A DNA stretch of 64,000 bases from OCS116 sp051531935 (GCA_051531935.1 JAOPTR010000006.1:24282-88281); one strand, 5' to 3'. Shown: positions 51,969 to 61,782, counted from the first letter of the stretch. Notes: generated by a model from the letters alone, not told the origin. A program made the numbers and translations.

Positions 51969-52904
51969 ATGACGAAACTTAAACCTAAATTACGATTCGC
52001 ACCAAGCCCAAATGGTTATATGCATTTAGGGCATGCTTATTCGGCATTGTTGAACGTGGAAATTGCCAAAGCGTCTGGTGGTGAATTTATAATTAGGATG
52101 GAAGATATTGATGAATTACGCTGCACGGAAGAATATCAGGCAGCATGTTTGAAAAACTTGGCCCAAATAGGTGTGGTGTCTGAAGCGCAGATTTTATACC
52201 AAAGCCAACGGCAAATGGCTTACGATGCGGCACTGAGAAAGCTAAGCGAGCTTGGGTTGGTTTACCCCTGTTTGGCAACAAGAGGTGATATAAAGCGACA
52301 TTATAAAAATGTGAAGCCACAATATGACCCAGATGGTGCGTTGATTTACCCTGATTTATACAAAAACTTAAGTCTAACAGAGCAGAATGCAATATTGCGC
52401 GGAAATGAGCCCTTTACGTTACGTTTTAATGCGGAAGCTGCGGTGGAATTAACCCGAAAAATGCAAATAAATTTAGATTTTTTGGAAATTGATTTGACGC
52501 AAAACAATCTAACAAGAAAACAGTTTGACCCACTGGTTTGGGGGGATGTGGTTTTGGCGCGAAAAGATATTGGGACGAGCTATCATCTTAGTGTTGTGGT
52601 GGATGATGCCATGCAAAATGTAACACATATAGTGCGCGGTATGGACTTATTTAAAGCCACATATATTCACCGCATTTTACAGATAGTTTTGAATTTTCCT
52701 GAAGTGGTTTATTTTCATCATAAATTGATATTAGACGAAAGTTTACACAAATTGGCGAAAAGCCAAAAAAGCCACCCCATACGTGAAATTACCAACCAGA
52801 CTAATGGCATAGACCTTATTTTGGATTTACTTGAAGTGGAGAATATGCGAAAATTAGCCAACAGAATTGTGGTGATTATGTGCAAAAAAAATGACAACAA
52901 ATGA
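51969..52904 (+). CDS. Glutamyl-Q tRNA(Asp) synthetase-like (GluQRS), zinc site missing
   Basis: 311 residues, class I aaRS core without anticodon-binding domain. RFAPSPNGYMHLGHAYSALL has the HIGH-type motif, RMEDIDELRC follows, and the KMSKS-type loop is HKLAKS. Known GluQRS proteins load glutamate on queuosine of tRNA(Asp). The usual zinc-cysteine cluster after YPC (CxC...) is not present; only one Cys is seen (VYPCLATRGD). It may be a zinc-free variant, which is known among these enzymes. The C-terminus runs into a 10-base repeat and ends 6 bases before the kinase gene. Confidence 0.87.
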   Translation: MTKLKPKLRFAPSPNGYMHLGHAYSALLNVEIAKASGGEFIIRMEDIDELRCTEEYQAACLKNLAQIGVVSEAQILYQSQRQMAYDAALRKLSELGLVYPCLATRGDIKRHYKNVKPQYDPDGALIYPDLYKNLSLTEQNAILRGNEPFTLRFNAEAAVELTRKMQINLDFLEIDLTQNNLTRKQFDPLVWGDVVLARKDIGTSYHLSVVVDDAMQNVTHIVRGMDLFKATYIHRILQIVLNFPEVVYFHHKLILDESLHKLAKSQKSHPIREITNQTNGIDLILDLLEVENMRKLANRIVVIMCKKNDNK

Positions 52905-52916
52905 CAACAAATGACA
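52891..52916 (+). repeat. 10-base direct repeat at the gluQRS-kinase junction
   Basis: ATGACAACAA at 52891 and 52901, then ATGACAA at 52911. The second copy includes the stop of the GluQRS-like gene, and the third is the kinase start. A change of copy number would alter the last residues of the first protein and the junction but not the kinase frame. Confidence 0.8.
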
Positions 52917-54140
52917 AAAAACAAGAAAAATAATTTAGATTTAATGGATGCCAACAAATTGCGCGAGCTGATTTATGAAGAGCGGCGCTTTTATGGCATG
53001 ATTGTGCATGAAATTCGGACGCAAGTTGGTATTGTGAATAATCTAAGTGAAATGCTGATGGATGAAGGGCTTGAAAAATCACATAATTTTTATAAGAAGG
53101 CCTTGAAGCAAACATCTGAACGCATTGTGCATTTATCGCAAAGTTTTTTGGAAATTGACCAATTTAGAAAAAATGAAACAAACCTAAAAATTGAAGCTGT
53201 TGAGCTTTCGCAATTTATGGAAATATTTGTGATGCCATATAGCCATATGGCCGCCAATAAAGGCCTATTGCTTAAACTAATGGTCGAAGAAACCTGCCCA
53301 AAATATATTGAAACAGATGTGGTGAGGTTGGGGCAGATATTATCTAACCTGATTGAAAATGCCATTAAATATACTGAGCAAGGCCAAGTGCAGATTCATG
53401 TTTATTATGATGCGGAAGCACAAATACCGTTGGTATTTGATGTGATTGACACAGGCATTGGTTTGGGCTTTGACGATGAAGCAGCGCGGGCGAAAATATT
53501 TAGTGAATATGCGCGGCTGGACAATGCGCTTGACCAAAAAGGCGTGGGCCTTGGTTTGTGGATTATCCGCACTTTGGCGCAAAATATGGGCGGGAATATT
53601 AATGCCGAAATAAACCACCCGCAAAATGTTGACGGTGGTTCGTGCTTTAGACTGCGGTTGCCATTGATTGTGGATAAAAATTCTAGCAAATCAATAGAAA
53701 CTCACCCGACTGTGCCATTTGAATTGGCGCCACAAAAAGAAGTGGCGGTGGTTGAAGAGGCTCCTGTACACACTCAAGTGGAGGGGCGGATATTATTGGT
53801 TGAAGACAATCGTTTGAACCAACATATCATCACCACTATGTTGAGCGGTGCGGGTTTTGAGTTTGATGTGGCATCATCTATTGCTGAAGCTAGGCCTTTA
53901 ATTGGGTTGCGAGAATATGTTTTGATACTACTTGATTTAAACTTGCCTGATGGCCGTGGCGAGGATTTGGTTGTTGAATTTGAGGATGAAAACTTGATTG
54001 CGTTGACTGCTGATGGTGGTGAAGGTTTAGCAGAGCGTTTAATTGACAGTGGATTTAAGGCATTTATTCAAAAACCGATTGTGACTAAAGACTTTTTTAA
54101 TACGATATATGGCATATTAGCGCTGAATGACCCTGATTGA
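52911..54140 (+). CDS. Soluble hybrid histidine kinase / response regulator
   Basis: 409 residues, no membrane helix. The phospho-accepting His33 lies in FYGMIVHEIRTQVGIV. The ATPase has LSNLIENAIKYTEQGQ, DTGIGLGFDD and GVGLGLWIIRTLAQNMGG. A receiver domain follows (about 290-405): RILLVEDNRLNQHI, LILLDLNLPDGRGEDL (phospho-Asp) and IALTADGGEGLAER, AFIQKPI. A cytosolic signal transducer, with no sensor domain of its own, so it needs an input partner. The start is within ATGACAACAA repeats with no clear ribosome site; it probably depends on reinitiation after the GluQRS-like gene. Confidence 0.9.
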   Translation: MTKNKKNNLDLMDANKLRELIYEERRFYGMIVHEIRTQVGIVNNLSEMLMDEGLEKSHNFYKKALKQTSERIVHLSQSFLEIDQFRKNETNLKIEAVELSQFMEIFVMPYSHMAANKGLLLKLMVEETCPKYIETDVVRLGQILSNLIENAIKYTEQGQVQIHVYYDAEAQIPLVFDVIDTGIGLGFDDEAARAKIFSEYARLDNALDQKGVGLGLWIIRTLAQNMGGNINAEINHPQNVDGGSCFRLRLPLIVDKNSSKSIETHPTVPFELAPQKEVAVVEEAPVHTQVEGRILLVEDNRLNQHIITTMLSGAGFEFDVASSIAEARPLIGLREYVLILLDLNLPDGRGEDLVVEFEDENLIALTADGGEGLAERLIDSGFKAFIQKPIVTKDFFNTIYGILALNDPD

Positions 54141-54196
54141 TGAGGGTGCTGCACATTGCTTGAAAAAGTAGTGGTTAAATATGCCGAGGTTGATTA

Positions 54197-55528
54197 ATGA
54201 AGCGCAAATTTCGTAAAATATATGTTGGCCTTATGGGGCGCAGCGACAAAGCGAAATCTTACCGTAAAGCCATGCTTGCTTTTGCCATTAGGTTGTTAAG
54301 TGCGGCGTTTATTTATTTTTCTCATGTTATATTGGCGCGGTGGCTTGGCACGCGTGAATTTGGTATTTACACCTATGTTTGGACGTGGGTGGTGATATTG
54401 GGCAGTATATCGACTTTAGGTTTTTCGATGGTGATGGTGAAAAATTTACCATCCTATTTAAAGCATGGAAAAATTGGCGAATATTTGGGTCTGATGTTTT
54501 TAGGCCGTATGTTTAGTTTTTTGCTTGCTATTTTATTTGCAGGGTTAGGCATTTTGGGTGTTTACCTGTGGGGAGATGTTGCGACAAATGTATATGCCAT
54601 CCCGCTTGTTTTGGGTTTGGTATGTGTGCCATTATTTGCTTTGGTGGATGTGCAAGAGGGTATTTGCCGCGCCAATAACTGGATATATTTGGGATTGATA
54701 CCTAATTATTTATTGCGGCCGATATTTGTTTTGTTGGTTTCGGCTTTGTTTATATATTTATATGGCGAAATTGATGCCCAAGCCGTTATGTTGGGTTGCA
54801 TTGTCGGGGCGTTTGTAACTGCGGTTGTGCAGTTGATTTTGGTGCAAAAAAGTATCGCCAGAGCTGCGCCCAAGCAAGAACGTATTTACCATTGGAAGCC
54901 TTGGATTGGTTTGGCATTACCTTTATTACTAACTGATAGTTTTATGCTTGTGATGGCCAATACCGACATTGTGGTTTTGGAATATTTTATGCAACCAGAA
55001 GATATTGCGGTTTATTATGCTGCGGTGAAAACAACCCTTTTGGTGACGTTTATTTATTTTGCAGTGGTTTTGGCATCAAGCAACCAATTTGCTGAACATT
55101 TTCATGACCAAGAAAAAGAAAAATTGACCAAAGCCGTGAACCAAAGTGTGGTGATGACCTTTATGCCTTCTTTATTGGCATCGGTGGGCATTATGGCGGT
55201 TGGATATTGGTTTCTGTTGGCTTATGGCGAAGATTTTACCCGCGGTTATCCTGTGATTGTGATTTTAAGTTTGGGTGCGATTTTGCGCGCTGCAACTGGC
55301 CCGACAGAATGGATGATGACCATGATGGGGCAAGAAAAAACTGTGTTATGGGCGACAGGCAGTGCCGCCCTTAGTAACATCGTTTTGAATATTATTTTGA
55401 TACCCGTATGGGGGCTTGAAGGTGCTGCGTCTGCAACCGCGTTGACCATGGCGGGTAGTTCGATTTTTCTATTCACAAAAGTGAAGAAAAAATTGGGCAT
55501 TCCGATAAAATTTGCCGGTATATTTTAG
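54197..55528 (+). CDS. Polysaccharide flippase (Wzx/MATE-like, MOP superfamily)
   Basis: 443 residues with about twelve to fourteen helices. HVILARWLGTREFGIYTYVW is the conserved loop between the first helices. VMANTDIVVLEYFMQPEDIA and the C-terminal AASATALTMAGSSIFLFTKV are typical of the oligosaccharide flippase family. It would move lipid-linked sugars across the inner membrane. No glycosyltransferases are nearby. It follows the kinase by 56 bases, and its stop shares TTAG with the convergent DUF1501 gene. Confidence 0.88.
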   Translation: MKRKFRKIYVGLMGRSDKAKSYRKAMLAFAIRLLSAAFIYFSHVILARWLGTREFGIYTYVWTWVVILGSISTLGFSMVMVKNLPSYLKHGKIGEYLGLMFLGRMFSFLLAILFAGLGILGVYLWGDVATNVYAIPLVLGLVCVPLFALVDVQEGICRANNWIYLGLIPNYLLRPIFVLLVSALFIYLYGEIDAQAVMLGCIVGAFVTAVVQLILVQKSIARAAPKQERIYHWKPWIGLALPLLLTDSFMLVMANTDIVVLEYFMQPEDIAVYYAAVKTTLLVTFIYFAVVLASSNQFAEHFHDQEKEKLTKAVNQSVVMTFMPSLLASVGIMAVGYWFLLAYGEDFTRGYPVIVILSLGAILRAATGPTEWMMTMMGQEKTVLWATGSAALSNIVLNIILIPVWGLEGAASATALTMAGSSIFLFTKVKKKLGIPIKFAGIF

Positions 55529-56730
55529 GTTCTGATGATGTTTTCGAGTGGTGCGGTTTTTTCGCTGTTGGGAAAAATACTCGCAACTGCGGCTTCGGAT
55601 ATATATAGATGTTCGAGCAATACGGCTTTAAATACGCTGCGCACATCCATACTTGGGAAAAGATCGCGCTCTTCATACAATGAAGAAGGCTTGAGGCTAG
55701 GCCAATCGGCAATGATTTGACCGCCATTTATGGCGCCACCTGCCAAAAGCAAGGCTGAGCCAGTGCCATGATCGGTGCCACCAGAACCATTTTCGGCCAC
55801 GGTGCGCCCAAATTCACTACAGCCAATGATGACTGTTTTTTGCCATTTTTCGCCAAGGTTTTCTTTAAGCGATAAAATAGCGGTTTGTAGATTTTTAAGA
55901 TTATTGGACATGCGGCCACTTTTGGTGCCTTGGCTTGCATGGGTATCCCATCCGCCCAATTCTAAGGCGGCTATGTTGGGGCTGTTTTCATCATCAGACG
56001 CAAGAAATTTGGCGGTTTGTTGGGTGATGGCGGCTATGTTGCGCGGGGCTTTTTTACTGGTGTTCATTTGGTCGCTCATCATTTCTATTTTGAGCGCTTG
56101 TTCTAGATTTTTAAGCAATGTGGGGCTGTTGGATAGCATTTCGAGCAGTAACTCTGCTTCGTGGCGCTGTTCATTAAGGCTATTTGGATACCAATTGTCG
56201 GCTGTGGCTTGGCCTTGAAGAATGAGCGGAATGATGCGGTCTATCGCGATGGCTTTATGTTGGGTATCACTTGCGATGAGGCGATTGAGCCAACCTGTTG
56301 GCTCACTGGCATTTACAGTGCCATTTTCTAACATTTTTTGCCCATCGAAATGCGAGCGCGAGCGATAAGGCGATGCGATGGCATGGGCAAATAGTAATTC
56401 TTTGGCTTTATACAGCTCATTTAATTTGCCCATTGCGGGATTGAAGCCAAATAGACCATCAATTTTATGCAGAGTTTCGGCGGCTATACCCAAAGTGGGG
56501 CGTTGTTTGTAATAATGTGGGTCACCATATGGCACAACCACATTAAGGCCATCCCAAGCGCCACGCAATATAACCCAAATTAAGATGTTATCTGATTTGG
56601 TTTTGACCATTTTGACTTGGGTGGCAAAATTATATTGTGATGCCAGCAGACCACCACCTAGAACTGCAGCGCCTGTTATCGCTGTGCCTTTGACAAATGT
56701 TCTACGGCTGATTGGTTTATTGAAAGTCAT
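55525..56730 (-). CDS. DUF1501 family protein with Tat signal
   Basis: 401 residues. A twin-arginine leader (PISRRTFVKGTAITGAAVLG) marks export in folded form. The mature part has GAWDGLNVVVPYGDPHY, RSHFDGQKMLENGT and the sulfatase-fold text GCSEFGRTVAENGSGGTDHG. The family resembles sulfatases/alkaline phosphatases without known activity. It comes 11 bases after the DUF1800 gene, the usual pair. Confidence 0.9.
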   Translation of the reverse strand: MTFNKPISRRTFVKGTAITGAAVLGGGLLASQYNFATQVKMVKTKSDNILIWVILRGAWDGLNVVVPYGDPHYYKQRPTLGIAAETLHKIDGLFGFNPAMGKLNELYKAKELLFAHAIASPYRSRSHFDGQKMLENGTVNASEPTGWLNRLIASDTQHKAIAIDRIIPLILQGQATADNWYPNSLNEQRHEAELLLEMLSNSPTLLKNLEQALKIEMMSDQMNTSKKAPRNIAAITQQTAKFLASDDENSPNIAALELGGWDTHASQGTKSGRMSNNLKNLQTAILSLKENLGEKWQKTVIIGCSEFGRTVAENGSGGTDHGTGSALLLAGGAINGGQIIADWPSLKPSSLYEERDLFPSMDVRSVFKAVLLEHLYISEAAVASIFPNSEKTAPLENIIRT

Positions 56731-56741
56731 ATGAAAACCGC

Positions 56742-58094
56742 CTATCTGAATTGCATTTGTTGTGACAAGAATAACATGGTGAGTTTGCTGCCATTGGCTT
56801 TGGTTTTTCGCATGGCTAATAGAGTGTGGTCATCAATATGATTGCCCAAAGAGGTAATGATGACTTGTCGAATGTTTTGCTTATTGGCTTTTGAGAGGCG
56901 TTTAGCATATTGCCAGCGTTGTATGAATGATGAAGGGCTGTTCCAAAATTTATCGCGATCTGGCCAACCTGCGGGGGAGGTGGCATAATAGGGTTGCTGA
57001 CCCATATTTTTGAGGATGTTGACAAGTTTTTTTGGTTCTAGTTCGGGTAACATGACGCAACGAGAAATAGAAATGAGCCATTCATTTGGTGTGCGAAACC
57101 GCAAGCTTGTGGGCTGCCAACAAGCTTTGTGCTTGATGAGGATTTCATATAATGGCTTAAGTTCGCCACCCGTTTTAATGAAGCTTTTTTGCAATTCTGT
57201 GACAAGTTTTTTGGTTAGTTTTGAATCTTGATCGCCTGCAAAATGATGTGCTAGTTTTTGAGAAATGAATTTAGCCGTATTTTTATGCGTTCCAAGGAAT
57301 GCAAGCGCAGCTTTTGCTTGTTCAACTCCATTGGGGGGATAGGTTTTGCCAAGAAATTCTTGTGCTTTATTTTGGTGGGCATTGGGGGAAAATTTAAACC
57401 CGAAATTTTTGCGCACATCATACCCCCAACCTGTGAGCATGTGGGCAAGGGCGATGACATCATCTTGGCCATAGCCGCCATCTACGCTCAATGTGTGAAG
57501 TTCTAATATCTCGCGGGCTAGATTTTCGTTTAAACCCTTTTTGCGCTTTTGGCCTTTTTTGCTTTCGGGGCCAATGGATTTGAAATTATCTAGGAAAATC
57601 TGCATGGCGGGATGTTGGGTGCTTGCCAATAAAAGATCTGAAAAATTACCCATGAGATTATGGCGGATTGCTTCGTTTTCGAAACAGCCCGCTAACGCCC
57701 GCACTTGTTGTTTTTGCGCTGAGACGGCGAAGTGGTTTTGCCAAAAATAAACCAAGCGTTCATTAAAGCTAAATGGAGTTTCAACAGCTTCTTTATGCCG
57801 TGCAGCAACCGCTTGAACATAGTATTTTTGTGCTTTTTGGCGCGCAGCTTTGCGGATTTTTTGTTTTTGGGCTTTGTCTTTTGTTTGCTCGACTTGGCTT
57901 TGAACCTCGCCCATAAAAATGAGGATGTCTACGGTGCTAGGCAGTGTTGCAATGGGCTGCGGTGAGCGTTGGTAATTGTTTAATTGATCTTGTAGATATT
58001 GCTTGATGCCCATCTCGCGTGCAAATTCCAATTCGTTCGGCAAAGCGCCAAGACCGAAGCGGTGGCATGCAATTTGGGCGTGGTTAAAAGTCAC
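56742..58094 (-). CDS. DUF1800 family protein
   Basis: 450 residues. The start HRFGLGALPNELEFAREMGI, then FWQNHFAVSAQKQQVRALAG, ILELHTLSVDGGYGQDDVIA and FRTPNEWLISISRCV are the hallmark motifs. No signal peptide is seen. The function is unknown. It nearly always precedes a DUF1501 gene, as here. The gene begins 71 bases after the MOSC gene stop. Confidence 0.9.
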   Translation of the reverse strand: MTFNHAQIACHRFGLGALPNELEFAREMGIKQYLQDQLNNYQRSPQPIATLPSTVDILIFMGEVQSQVEQTKDKAQKQKIRKAARQKAQKYYVQAVAARHKEAVETPFSFNERLVYFWQNHFAVSAQKQQVRALAGCFENEAIRHNLMGNFSDLLLASTQHPAMQIFLDNFKSIGPESKKGQKRKKGLNENLAREILELHTLSVDGGYGQDDVIALAHMLTGWGYDVRKNFGFKFSPNAHQNKAQEFLGKTYPPNGVEQAKAALAFLGTHKNTAKFISQKLAHHFAGDQDSKLTKKLVTELQKSFIKTGGELKPLYEILIKHKACWQPTSLRFRTPNEWLISISRCVMLPELEPKKLVNILKNMGQQPYYATSPAGWPDRDKFWNSPSSFIQRWQYAKRLSKANKQNIRQVIITSLGNHIDDHTLLAMRKTKANGSKLTMLFLSQQMQFR

Positions 58095-58165
58095 AATATT
58101 CCTTGCCTTGATTATCTAAGCTGAATATTGGACTTGAATTATGGTCTTTATATGATGTGCGATGA

Positions 58166-58927
58166 TTAGCCAATTGAGATTTGATCGCCTTTGGAAATTT
58201 GACCACCTGCAACCACCATGGCGTAAACTCCCATAAACATATGGTCGTAATGTTGTTTAAGCAATTTATTAAGATCGGTATCACGCGCGGCAGTTGTTGG
58301 GTTAACATCGACAGCGGGACAGCGTACGATTTTTTTAAATATTTTAAGTTTCGCATCACCAATTTGCAGTGTTTTTTCGAGCGAATTTAGCTCTTCAAAA
58401 GCGTCTAGATCGCCATCTATATGAAGATTGCCACGAAAACGGATGGGGTCGATCGAGAGGCCTGTATCTTTTTCGAACTTGCGGATTGAATTTAAGTTGA
58501 TGATGGAAATACATTTATCACGTACATCTGAGAAAGAATGATCTTCGGCAGTGAGAAGCTTGGCCTCGCCCTTTAAATCGCCATCGAAATAATCATTGAT
58601 GAAAAATTCTATATCGCGCACACCTGAAGAGCTATCTAATGCGCCCTCGGCCATGACGACACCATCTTTTTTTATGGTAAGATATTGATCGTCATAATCG
58701 TACAATGTTTCCAAACTCGCGGCTTTGGCAATTTTAGCCAAAACAATGAATTTGCCCTTGCTTGTATGTTTAGGGTCGTAAATATCGAACCCGCTATCGC
58801 CATTTTCGAAACTATATTGACGATCGCCTTGGATGGTTTTGCCAACTTCGAGTGTGGTCTGTGCTAATGTTTGGGCGCTAAAACCTTTGATTGGATAATT
58901 TTGAATGCTATCTAAATGTAATTTCAT
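58166..58927 (-). CDS. MOSC-domain protein (molybdenum cofactor sulfurase C-terminal-like, mARC-like)
   Basis: 253 residues: an N-terminal beta-barrel (IQNYPIKGFSAQTLAQTTLE) and a MOSC domain with CISIINLNSIRKFEKDTG, DPIRFRGNLHIDGDLDAFEE and the conserved cysteine in KKIVRCPAVDVNPTTAARDT. This cysteine holds molybdenum cofactor in mARC/YcbX-type enzymes that reduce N-hydroxylated compounds. It could be one user of the cofactor made at 7.5-11.5 kb. AAGGGG precedes the ATG. Confidence 0.88.
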   Translation of the reverse strand: MKLHLDSIQNYPIKGFSAQTLAQTTLEVGKTIQGDRQYSFENGDSGFDIYDPKHTSKGKFIVLAKIAKAASLETLYDYDDQYLTIKKDGVVMAEGALDSSSGVRDIEFFINDYFDGDLKGEAKLLTAEDHSFSDVRDKCISIINLNSIRKFEKDTGLSIDPIRFRGNLHIDGDLDAFEELNSLEKTLQIGDAKLKIFKKIVRCPAVDVNPTTAARDTDLNKLLKQHYDHMFMGVYAMVVAGGQISKGDQISIG

Positions 58928-59113
58928 TGGTTCTGCCCCTTAAAAAATGATTATTAATGATTATGTTATTATAGAAGTTAATCATAATGAAGAGTAAATT
59001 AAAGCGAACAGTTGAATTTTTTTGATGTTTTGCTAGGCTTTGCATTATATTTTTGTGTAGACGCATTTTAAATGCCTTAGGGGTTTGAATTGCGGGCTGG
59101 AAAGGAAGCAAAA

Positions 59114-61711
59114 ATGAATTTAGAACGTTATACTGACCGTGCGAAAGGCTTTATACAAGCCGCGCAGACCATTGCGATACGTGATGGACATCAGAAGTTT
59201 TTACCCGAACATATTTTAAAAGCCTTGTTAGATGACAAAGAAGGTTTTGCTACAAAGCTGATTGACAAAGCTGGTGGTGATGCCAAAGGTGCCTATGTTG
59301 CCAATGAAACCGCACTAAGCCGCGTGCCAAAAGTGACAGGCAGTGGCGCTGGACAGCTTTATATGGATGCTAGCTTGGTGAAGTTTACCGATAATGCCGA
59401 ACGAGTGGCGCAAAAATCGGGCGATAGTTTTGTGACTGTTGAAACCCTATTGTTAGGTTTACTGCTGACATTAGACAGCGATGCCGGAAAAGCCCTAAAA
59501 AACGCCAATGTGCGCGCAGACGCTTTGAATGAAGTGATTAATGAATTGCGCAAAGGCCGCAGTGCCGACAGTGCATCTGCCGAAGAAAACTATGAAGCGT
59601 TGGAAAAATATGCGCGTGACCTAACCCAAGCTGCCCGAGATGGACAACTTGACCCTGTGATTGGGCGCGATGAAGAAATTAGGCGCACGATACAAGTGTT
59701 AAGCCGCCGTACGAAAAATAACCCGATTTTAATTGGTGAACCTGGCGTGGGTAAAACTGCGATTGCCGAAGGCATGGCTGTGCGTATCATCAACGGTGAT
59801 GTGCCTGAAAGCCTGCGCACCAAACGCTTATTGTCTTTAGACATGGGCGCATTGATTGCAGGTGCTAAATATAGAGGTGAATTTGAAGAGCGCTTAAAAG
59901 CTGTGTTGAACGATGTGACATCGGCCGCAGGTGAGATTATTCTGTTTATTGATGAAATGCACACTTTGGTAGGTGCGGGCAAGACTGATGGTGCGATGGA
60001 TGCATCTAACTTGTTGAAACCTGCATTGGCGCGCGGTGAATTGCACTGTATTGGCGCAACGACCCTTGATGAATATCGTAAATATATTGAAAAAGATGCG
60101 GCTTTGGCGCGCCGGTTCCAACCTGTGACGATTGATGAACCTACGGTTGCGGATACAATCTCTATTTTGCGCGGATTAAAAGACAAATATGAGCTGCATC
60201 ACGGCATTAGAATTGCTGACCGTGCTTTGGTGAGTGCCGCTACATTATCGCACCGTTATATAAGTGACAGATTTTTGCCTGACAAAGCCATTGACCTGAT
60301 GGACGAAGCCGCCAGCCGTTTGCGTATGCAGGCTGAAAGCAAGCCTGAAGAATTGGACGAGCTTGACCGCAAGGTGATTCAGCTGAAAATTGAACGTGAA
60401 GCTTTGTTGAAAGAAACTGATGATGCCTCTATCGACAGGCTAGCAAACCTTGAGAAGGAGCTTGCATCGCTTGAAGACGATAGCGCTGCCTTAACCCAAA
60501 AATGGATGCATGAAAAAGAAGGCTTACAAGCGGTTAAAAACCTGCAGGAAGAGCTTGAAACTGCGCGCATGCAGCTTGAGATTGCGCAACGTAATTCGGA
60601 TTTGGAAGAAGCCTCGAAACTTGCTTATTCATTGATACCATCATTAGAAGCTAAGCTTGCCGCCCATGTTGAAGCCCAGAAAAATGCGGATGCTGATGTG
60701 GAACGCTTGGTTGAAGAAGTGGTGACGGAAGAGCATATCGCGCATATTGTATCGCGTTGGACTGGAATACCTGTCGACAAGATGTTATCTGGCGAGCGAG
60801 ACAAGTTACTGAAAATGGAAGATGCTTTGGGTGCAAGAGTGATTGGCCAAGCCGATGCTGTGACTGCGGTTTCGACCGCTGTGCGCCGTGCGCGGGCTGG
60901 ACTTAATGACCCGAACAAGCCGATTGGTAGCTTTTTATTCCTCGGCCCTACGGGTGTGGGTAAGACTGAACTTGTGAAAGCTTTGGCTGAATTTATGTTT
61001 GACGATGACAGCGCGATTTGCCGTTTGGATATGTCTGAATATATGGAAAAGCATTCGGTTGCGCGGCTTGTGGGCGCGCCCCCAGGTTATGTGGGCTATG
61101 AAGAAGGCGGAGCTTTGACAGAAGCTGTGCGCCGTAAGCCATATCAGGTGATATTATTTGATGAAGTTGAAAAGGCACATCCTGACGTGTTTAACATCTT
61201 GCTACAAGTGCTTGATGATGGCCGTTTGACCGACGGGCAGGGGCGTGTAGTTGACTTTAAAAACACCATTATTATTTTGACATCTAATTTAGGGTCTGAA
61301 TATCTATTGGCTGCGGATGATGATGCCGAATTGATTGAAGCTAAAGTTTTGGACGTGGCGCGCAGTCACTTTAGGCCAGAATTTATCAACCGATTGGATG
61401 AAATGCTTGTTTTCCATAGGCTTGAAAAAGAGCATATGGGCGCGATTGTGGAAATTCAACTAAGGCGGCTTGGTGCATTACTTGCTGACCGTAAGATTGA
61501 GCTGACATTAAGCGACGAAGCCAAGGCTTATTTGGCTGACAAAGGCTATGACCCTGCTTATGGCGCGCGACCGTTAAAGCGTGCTGTGCAGAAATACATT
61601 CAGAACCCATTATCTGATTTGATATTGGGTGGCGAGGTATTTGATGGCCAAGCGGTATTTGTTGATGTTGCCGATGATGAGTTGACGTTTGGCAACCCAC
61701 TTTTGAACTAA
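59114..61711 (+). CDS. clpB: Chaperone ClpB (Hsp100 disaggregase)
   Basis: 865 residues from the ATG at 59114, which follows AAAGGAAG. Clp N-domain (about 1-150), first AAA with Walker A GEPGVGKTAIAEGMAV near 207, ClpB-specific coiled-coil middle domain (about 400-530), second AAA with GPTGVGKTELVKALAE near 610, and a C-terminal D2-small domain. It extracts proteins from aggregates with DnaK. No clear heat-shock (RpoH) promoter was found; TTGATG with TTATAT at a 17-base spacing lies about 80 bases upstream. A terminator follows. Confidence 0.97.
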   Translation: MNLERYTDRAKGFIQAAQTIAIRDGHQKFLPEHILKALLDDKEGFATKLIDKAGGDAKGAYVANETALSRVPKVTGSGAGQLYMDASLVKFTDNAERVAQKSGDSFVTVETLLLGLLLTLDSDAGKALKNANVRADALNEVINELRKGRSADSASAEENYEALEKYARDLTQAARDGQLDPVIGRDEEIRRTIQVLSRRTKNNPILIGEPGVGKTAIAEGMAVRIINGDVPESLRTKRLLSLDMGALIAGAKYRGEFEERLKAVLNDVTSAAGEIILFIDEMHTLVGAGKTDGAMDASNLLKPALARGELHCIGATTLDEYRKYIEKDAALARRFQPVTIDEPTVADTISILRGLKDKYELHHGIRIADRALVSAATLSHRYISDRFLPDKAIDLMDEAASRLRMQAESKPEELDELDRKVIQLKIEREALLKETDDASIDRLANLEKELASLEDDSAALTQKWMHEKEGLQAVKNLQEELETARMQLEIAQRNSDLEEASKLAYSLIPSLEAKLAAHVEAQKNADADVERLVEEVVTEEHIAHIVSRWTGIPVDKMLSGERDKLLKMEDALGARVIGQADAVTAVSTAVRRARAGLNDPNKPIGSFLFLGPTGVGKTELVKALAEFMFDDDSAICRLDMSEYMEKHSVARLVGAPPGYVGYEEGGALTEAVRRKPYQVILFDEVEKAHPDVFNILLQVLDDGRLTDGQGRVVDFKNTIIILTSNLGSEYLLAADDDAELIEAKVLDVARSHFRPEFINRLDEMLVFHRLEKEHMGAIVEIQLRRLGALLADRKIELTLSDEAKAYLADKGYDPAYGARPLKRAVQKYIQNPLSDLILGGEVFDGQAVFVDVADDELTFGNPLLN

Positions 61712-61750
61712 ACGCATTGGCTATATAAATACACATATATATGAAGATAG

Positions 61751-61782
61751 AGAAAGGCGGCTTTGGCTGCCTTTCTTTTTGG
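61751..61782 (+). terminator. Intrinsic terminator downstream of clpB
   Basis: AGAAAGGCGGC, loop TTTG, GCTGCCTTTCT and a T-run. One mismatch (G opposite T) interrupts the stem. It lies between convergent clpB and the M23 peptidase gene. Confidence 0.8.

Noticed and set aside
58930..59113. RpoH heat-shock promoter of clpB
   Set aside because: No good match to CTTG...CNTATNT with correct spacing was found by eye; only a sigma70-like pair is visible.
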